NCBI GenBank assembly: GCA_017646785.1 | Contig: JAGCLX010000067.1 | Location: 1 to 27,640 of the forward strand | Length of the DNA stretch: 27,640 bases | Direction: 5' to 3' | DNA from: Alistipes sp. | GTDB taxonomy: Bacteria > Bacteroidota > Bacteroidia > Bacteroidales > Rikenellaceae | Part shown: piece by piece, positions 24,965-27,640 of the stretch | Layout: the number at the start of each line of letters is the position of its first letter | Numbering within the stretch: the stretch's first letter is position 1 | The notes under the pieces: model-generated | Databases searched by the model: none | The model's input: the letters and a program-made list of their open reading frames with translations, nothing else | What the model was told of the DNA's origin: nothing | Translations under genes and position numbers: made by a program

Positions 24965-26134
24965 TTATAATTTTTCTAGCAATGATGCCATGAGCACTCC
25001 GAAGTGGTTACCAAGAGCGTAACCAACGATACCTGCACCAAGGCCAACGATAAGAGTCTTCTTATTTTTGAGCACCGCAACCATCATAGGTACAAATGGA
25101 GGAGAGTTGATAAACGACACCGACGAAACTGTCATAGAGTCTGCATCTACACGCATAATACGGCAGAAGATGGCATGAAGCAGCAACGAGCCAAAGACTG
25201 TAATCGTAAGAAAGAGTATCTGATTAAGGCCATCCGCAAGCTTAAGCTCCGAGAAGTCTGCCATAGAGGCCATAGCGATACTAAATATGTAGATAAGATA
25301 CATGCCTATATCGAAGCTGCGCTCCAGCTTACGCACTGGCTTCAAGAATGAGAACACCACACCCAGTGTGCTGAGCACGAGGATGAATATCACCATAAAC
25401 CATGCCTCATCAAAAGGCAGAGTAGCAGCTGCCGAAAGGGCGACAACAACAATGGTATAGCCGACGATCTTGGCCAGTTCCTTCAATCCAGCCTTGCTCC
25501 ACAGACCCTTATAAGGGTTACTCTTAGCCTCAGCAATCTGACTATCGAGTTCGGCCTTCTCGCTCTCCGAGAGAGTTGTCTGCTCCCTCTCGCCATAGAG
25601 CCACCTAAACATTTTATAGCCCACAGAGACCAGGAACACGAGGTATAGGAACGATATCACAATATCGTAGGAACACATCACGATGTAGTTCTGCTCCTCA
25701 ACGCGGAATATCGCCTGAATGGCTGCGGCATTGAGCATGCCTCCAGTGTACATTCCCGACATGATACCACCAATTTTATCACCCTCGGGGATATGCTTAC
25801 CGAAGAACACATATCCCACCACCACGGCGATGGCGACTGACAAAAATCCGCTGATTACGACCTTAAGCTGTGTACGTGCATCGCTACGCGTAAAGCGACA
25901 ACAGAACAGCATCATCGGTATCGCCAAGGGCACCGATGCACTCGTTGCAATATCCTGTGCAACAGTCATTTCCGGAATATCAATAGGGATATTTCCAATT
26001 AACATTCCTATTGCATACAGAATCATTATTGGGCCAATGTTATCGAGCAATGGGAAGCGACGACATAGCCATATTACTCCTGCAGGAGCGAGGCAGAACA
26101 CCAAACTGATGACCACTAGATTTAGTATCGACAT
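24965..26134 (-). CDS. DUF819-family integral membrane protein
   Basis: A 389-residue inner-membrane protein with about ten hydrophobic helices, for example the segments starting LNLVVISLVFCLAPAGVIWL, MILYAIGMLIGNI, VISGFLSVAIAVVVGYVFF, IVVVALSAAATLPF and ILFLTITVFGSLLLHAIF. Signature pieces are GIMSGMYTGGMLNAAAIQAI and, near the end, VSSVSFINSPPFVPMMVAVL, both typical of DUF819 (YjcL-like). A cytoplasmic loop of about 30 charged residues lies near 185-215 (REQTTLSESEKAELDSQIAE). The family looks like a transporter with inverted halves (VTGGM/NSPPF pseudo-repeats), but the substrate is unknown. It stands alone, convergent with the HAD gene, with its own -7 box. Confidence 0.88.
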   Translation of the reverse strand: MSILNLVVISLVFCLAPAGVIWLCRRFPLLDNIGPIMILYAIGMLIGNIPIDIPEMTVAQDIATSASVPLAIPMMLFCCRFTRSDARTQLKVVISGFLSVAIAVVVGYVFFGKHIPEGDKIGGIMSGMYTGGMLNAAAIQAIFRVEEQNYIVMCSYDIVISFLYLVFLVSVGYKMFRWLYGEREQTTLSESEKAELDSQIAEAKSNPYKGLWSKAGLKELAKIVGYTIVVVALSAAATLPFDEAWFMVIFILVLSTLGVVFSFLKPVRKLERSFDIGMYLIYIFSIAMASMADFSELKLADGLNQILFLTITVFGSLLLHAIFCRIMRVDADSMTVSSVSFINSPPFVPMMVAVLKNKKTLIVGLGAGIVGYALGNHFGVLMASLLEKL

Positions 26135-26160
26135 AACAATCTGTGTTTACAAATTTTCAA

Positions 26161-26168
26161 CAAAGATA
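26161..26168 (-). promoter_or_regulatory. Promoter of the DUF819 gene (-7 box)
   Basis: Minus-strand TATCTTTG fits TAnnTTTG; leader about 20-25 nt. No -33 match at the expected distance. Confidence 0.55.
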
Positions 26169-26196
26169 GTCATTTTATCTAAATGGCTATAAAAAC

Positions 26197-26233
26197 AAAC
26201 GAGAAGTTTGTCTTAACACCAAACTTCTCGTTT
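26197..26233. terminator. Orphan bidirectional terminator-like hairpin
   Basis: A 14-bp perfect stem (AAACGAGAAGTTTG with CAAACTTCTCGTTT, 9-nt loop), with T runs on either side. No present gene is transcribed into it from either direction: DUF819 starts to its left reading left, and the next gene to the right reads right. It may be the terminator of a gene lost with the adjacent IS event. Confidence 0.6.
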
Positions 26234-26249
26234 TAAATGGGTGGGCAAC

Positions 26250-26480
26250 GAGAGTGTAAAATGAACTGTGTCAAGCAAGAATAAAGTTTTATTTTTGTAA
26301 TACACAGTAACGATGAAAAAAAAGTAGATTTCAACATCTTCAAGGCTCAGATACTTGAGGATATCAAAGCGGGTAAGCCGCTATTTGATAAAGGATAGAG
26401 TTCATAAGTCGTGAACTACGACATGGGACGACAGTCGACAAAAAGAACAAAACGATACGCATTTTTACTAATTTTACACT
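26250..26480 (+). mobile_element. Decayed IS256-like element (internally deleted)
   Basis: The left end GAGAGTGTAAAATGAACTG resembles terminal repeats of IS256-family elements in Bacteroidetes (recalled, not searched). A candidate right end at 26471-26480 (ATTTTACACT) is the exact reverse complement of the left AGTGTAAAAT. Between them lie only the first codons of a transposase and about 70 bp of unassigned sequence, so most of the transposase is gone. No clear target duplication is seen. The remainder of the 26135-26567 spacer holds the DUF819 and barrel-protein promoters and the orphan hairpin. Confidence 0.6.
26313..26398 (+). pseudogene. IS256-family transposase, 5' fragment with frameshift
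   Basis: After ATG and a run of eight A, the frame shifts. The downstream frame (26324-26398) reads VDFNIFKAQILEDIK then AGKPLFDKG and a stop. This matches the N-terminus of IS256/Mutator-type transposases, which in Bacteroidetes commonly begin with a DF..FK.......I..GKPL.GK.G pattern. One extra A in the homopolymer would restore ATG AAA AAA AAA GTA GAT. Only about 25 codons remain of a roughly 400-codon gene. Confidence 0.6.
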
Positions 26481-26521
26481 ATTGACAAGTTACTAAACAT
26501 CGGAATATAGTTTTTTTATTG

Positions 26522-26529
26522 TATCTTTG
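26522..26529 (+). promoter_or_regulatory. Promoter of the beta-barrel protein gene (-7 box)
   Basis: TATCTTTG matches TAnnTTTG; leader about 35 nt. No -33 TTTG is found, and the box lies about 40 bp beyond the end of the IS remnant. Confidence 0.6.
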
Positions 26530-26567
26530 CATTACTTCTTAATAAGAAACATTAAAACTGTGTAACT

Positions 26568-27209
26568 ATGAAAAAAATTTACTTTGTTCTTGTAGCAGTG
26601 GTTATGTTTTTTGCAGTCGATGCCAAGGCTCAGCTGGGCGTAGGCGTTGGTTACAATCTTCTCAACACCACAACTACCGTTGTCGATGAGTCGGAGAATG
26701 ACTCACTCAATGGCTTCTACATCGAGGCTACCTACGGCTTTAACCTTCTAGATGAGAAGTGGGGAACACTTGGCATCGAGCCAGGTCTTCGCTACACCTT
26801 TGGTGCAGAGGCTGAGCAGGAGGAGCTCCTTGGCGTCAAGACACGCGCAAGCCTCACCGAGCACTACCTCGACATCCCCGTGCATGTTAAGTATGGCTAC
26901 GAGGTTCTTCCCTCAAAGCTTGATGTTCACGCCTTCGCAGGCCCAGTATTCTCTGTAGGCCTTGCCTCAACACTCAAGGTATCTGCAAACGACACTATCG
27001 TAAAAACTAGCAACTATAAGGAGAGTGAATATGGTCGTTTCGACCTTAAGATAGGTCTTGGCGCAGGCGTCACCATCGTTGAGAAGTATAGCGTAAAGGT
27101 TGGCTACAACTTTGGTTTGCTTAACCGCTACACTGGCGAGCAGGTCGACGGCTACAAATATAAGAGCCACACTGGCGTATTCTACGTCGGCGCCGGTTTC
27201 AACTTCTAA
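26568..27209 (+). CDS. Outer-membrane beta-barrel (porin-like) protein
   Basis: A 213-residue secreted barrel protein with signal peptide MKKIYFVLVAVVMFFAVDAK, cleaved at about AKA-Q. Alternating hydrophobic strands end in aromatic residues: LGVGVGYNLL, GFYIEATYGFNLL, LGIEPGLRYTFG, LDIPVHVKYGYEV, HAFAGPVFSVGL, RFDLKIGLGAGVTI, YSVKVGYNFGLLN. It ends with YVGAGFNF, a typical barrel insertion signal. It resembles the Bacteroidetes outer-membrane protein beta-barrel (PF13568-like) group of about 200 residues and eight strands. It is monocistronic, with its own promoter and a strong terminator. Function unknown; structural or porin-like roles are common in the group. Confidence 0.88.
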   Translation: MKKIYFVLVAVVMFFAVDAKAQLGVGVGYNLLNTTTTVVDESENDSLNGFYIEATYGFNLLDEKWGTLGIEPGLRYTFGAEAEQEELLGVKTRASLTEHYLDIPVHVKYGYEVLPSKLDVHAFAGPVFSVGLASTLKVSANDTIVKTSNYKESEYGRFDLKIGLGAGVTIVEKYSVKVGYNFGLLNRYTGEQVDGYKYKSHTGVFYVGAGFNF

Positions 27210-27230
27210 AAAGATAGGTTTCTACACAAA

Positions 27231-27265
27231 CAGAGGGTATCCGTAGAAGGATACCCTCTGTTTTT
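27231..27265 (+). terminator. Terminator of the beta-barrel protein gene
   Basis: Stem CAGAGGGTATCC/GGATACCCTCTG (12 bp, 6-nt loop) followed by TTTTT, 21 bp after the stop. The stretch 27266-27338 after it shows nothing recognisable. Confidence 0.95.
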
Positions 27266-27338
27266 ATTGTATCTGGGATAGATGACAGCCTATATTGTGA
27301 AAGCAATGTTGCAATTTCTTGTCAGAAGTCGGTTGTAG

Positions 27339-27466
27339 GTTTTGCAAAATAAGGCAGCAGATACAATACTCGGCAAAAATCCCGACGATGGGTAGTACTT
27401 GAGCGTACGACCCATTGTCGGGACTTTTTGTTAGGGGCAGTAGATGTCTGCCTTATTTTGCAAAAC
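27339..27466. repeat. Dispersed hairpin repeat, copy B, inside a 19-bp inverted repeat
   Basis: The outer arms GTTTTGCAAAATAAGGCAG (27339-27357) and its exact reverse complement (27448-27466) enclose 90 bp. At the centre (27380-27423) is an 18-pair hairpin (TCCCGAC/GTCGGGA, ATGGGT/ACCCAT, GTAC/GTAC) with a 6-nt loop and A/T runs on both sides, a terminator in either direction. The flank 27424-27456 is 28/33 identical to copy A. The right arm includes the last codons and stop of the minus-strand gene at 27453, so that gene's mRNA end can fold into a hairpin of about 128 nt. Possibly a MITE/REP-type element or an invertible segment. Confidence 0.78.
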
Positions 27467-27640
27467 TCTGCTGGATAGCTACCGCAATAGCAACAGTTGC
27501 GCCTACCATAGGGTTGTTACCCATGCCGAGGAAGCCCATCATCTCAACGTGTGCTGGAACTGATGAAGAGCCTGCAAACTGTGCGTCAGAGTGCATACGA
27601 CCCATAGTGTCCGTAATGCCGTATGATGCAGTACCTGCAC
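27453..27640 (-). CDS. GGGtGRT-family protein, C-terminal 61 residues (5' part outside window)
   Basis: The minus-strand frame entering at the window edge reads AGTASYGITDTMGRMHSDAQ, then FAGSSSVPAHVEMMGFLGMG, then NNPMVGATVAIAVAIQQSFA-K and stop. I recognise this as the C-terminal end of the GGGtGRT protein family (about 330 residues, common in Bacteroides and Clostridia, function unknown; recalled from family knowledge). The signature motif lies outside the window. The stop codon and last codons are part of a 19-bp inverted repeat, and a terminator hairpin follows. Confidence 0.75.
   Translation of the reverse strand, partial: AGTASYGITDTMGRMHSDAQFAGSSSVPAHVEMMGFLGMGNNPMVGATVAIAVAIQQSFAK

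Noticed and set aside
25719..26192. 157-codon open frame on the plus strand
   Set aside because: Antisense to the DUF819 membrane protein; its hydrophobic look is the mirror of membrane-helix codons.
26399..26485. Possible C-terminal transposase fragment (frame reading VNYDMGRQSTKRTKRYAF)
   Set aside because: It has no feature of an IS256 transposase C-terminus that I recognise, so I did not call it coding.
1..27640. CRISPR arrays, tRNA or rRNA genes
   Set aside because: No regularly spaced direct repeats, no cloverleaf with a TTCGA-type arm, and no rRNA-like sequence noticed by reading; a tRNA scan would be the decisive test.

Overview
The window looks like chromosomal DNA from a member of the Bacteroidales, most plausibly Rikenellaceae/Alistipes-like (family-level assignment is inference). 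The grounds are a SusC/SusD pair with a third lipoprotein, lipobox surface lipoproteins, a C10 (streptopain-type) protease, a GGGtGRT-family gene, and promoters of the Bacteroidetes type (-7 box TAnnTTTG, sometimes with a -33 TTTG).

Layout. (1) 1-5479 is housekeeping: glyS (3' end outside the window), radC, rnc and acpP on the minus strand, then pepE, yraN and waaA/kdtA on the plus strand, the two groups diverging from overlapping promoters near 3000. fabF, often found between acpP and rnc, is absent; a 196-bp spacer with a long imperfect hairpin is there instead. (2) 5459-13226 is a minus-strand secreted-protease island. It holds two tandem copies of a pair made of a subtilisin (S8) lipoprotein followed by a small lipocalin-like lipoprotein, then a C10 cysteine protease and a BACON/PKD-like lipoprotein. 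(3) 13428-20656 is a minus-strand susC-susD-susE-like operon with a clear promoter and terminator. No glycoside hydrolase or dedicated regulator is visible; the nearest enzymes are proteases, so peptide uptake (as in RagAB) is a reasonable guess. (4) 21152-24900 is a divergent plus-strand operon: an Oar-like TonB-dependent receptor followed 5 bp later by a HAD phosphatase. (5) 24965-27640 holds a DUF819 membrane protein, a decayed IS256-type element with a frameshifted transposase start, a small outer-membrane beta-barrel protein, and the 3' end of a GGGtGRT-family gene.

The least explained item is a small dispersed repeat present twice (10581-10668 and 27339-27466). It is a strong hairpin with compensating base changes in its stem, T tracts on both sides, and a conserved 33-nt flank that abuts the stop codon of a minus-strand gene in both places. 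The hairpin core is inverted relative to its flank between the two copies, and the second copy is enclosed by a perfect 19-bp inverted repeat that includes the end of the neighbouring gene. Other points of interest are the duplicated protease/lipoprotein pairs, a recurrent Thr-Arg motif across the protease island, and a terminator placed immediately before the C10 gene.
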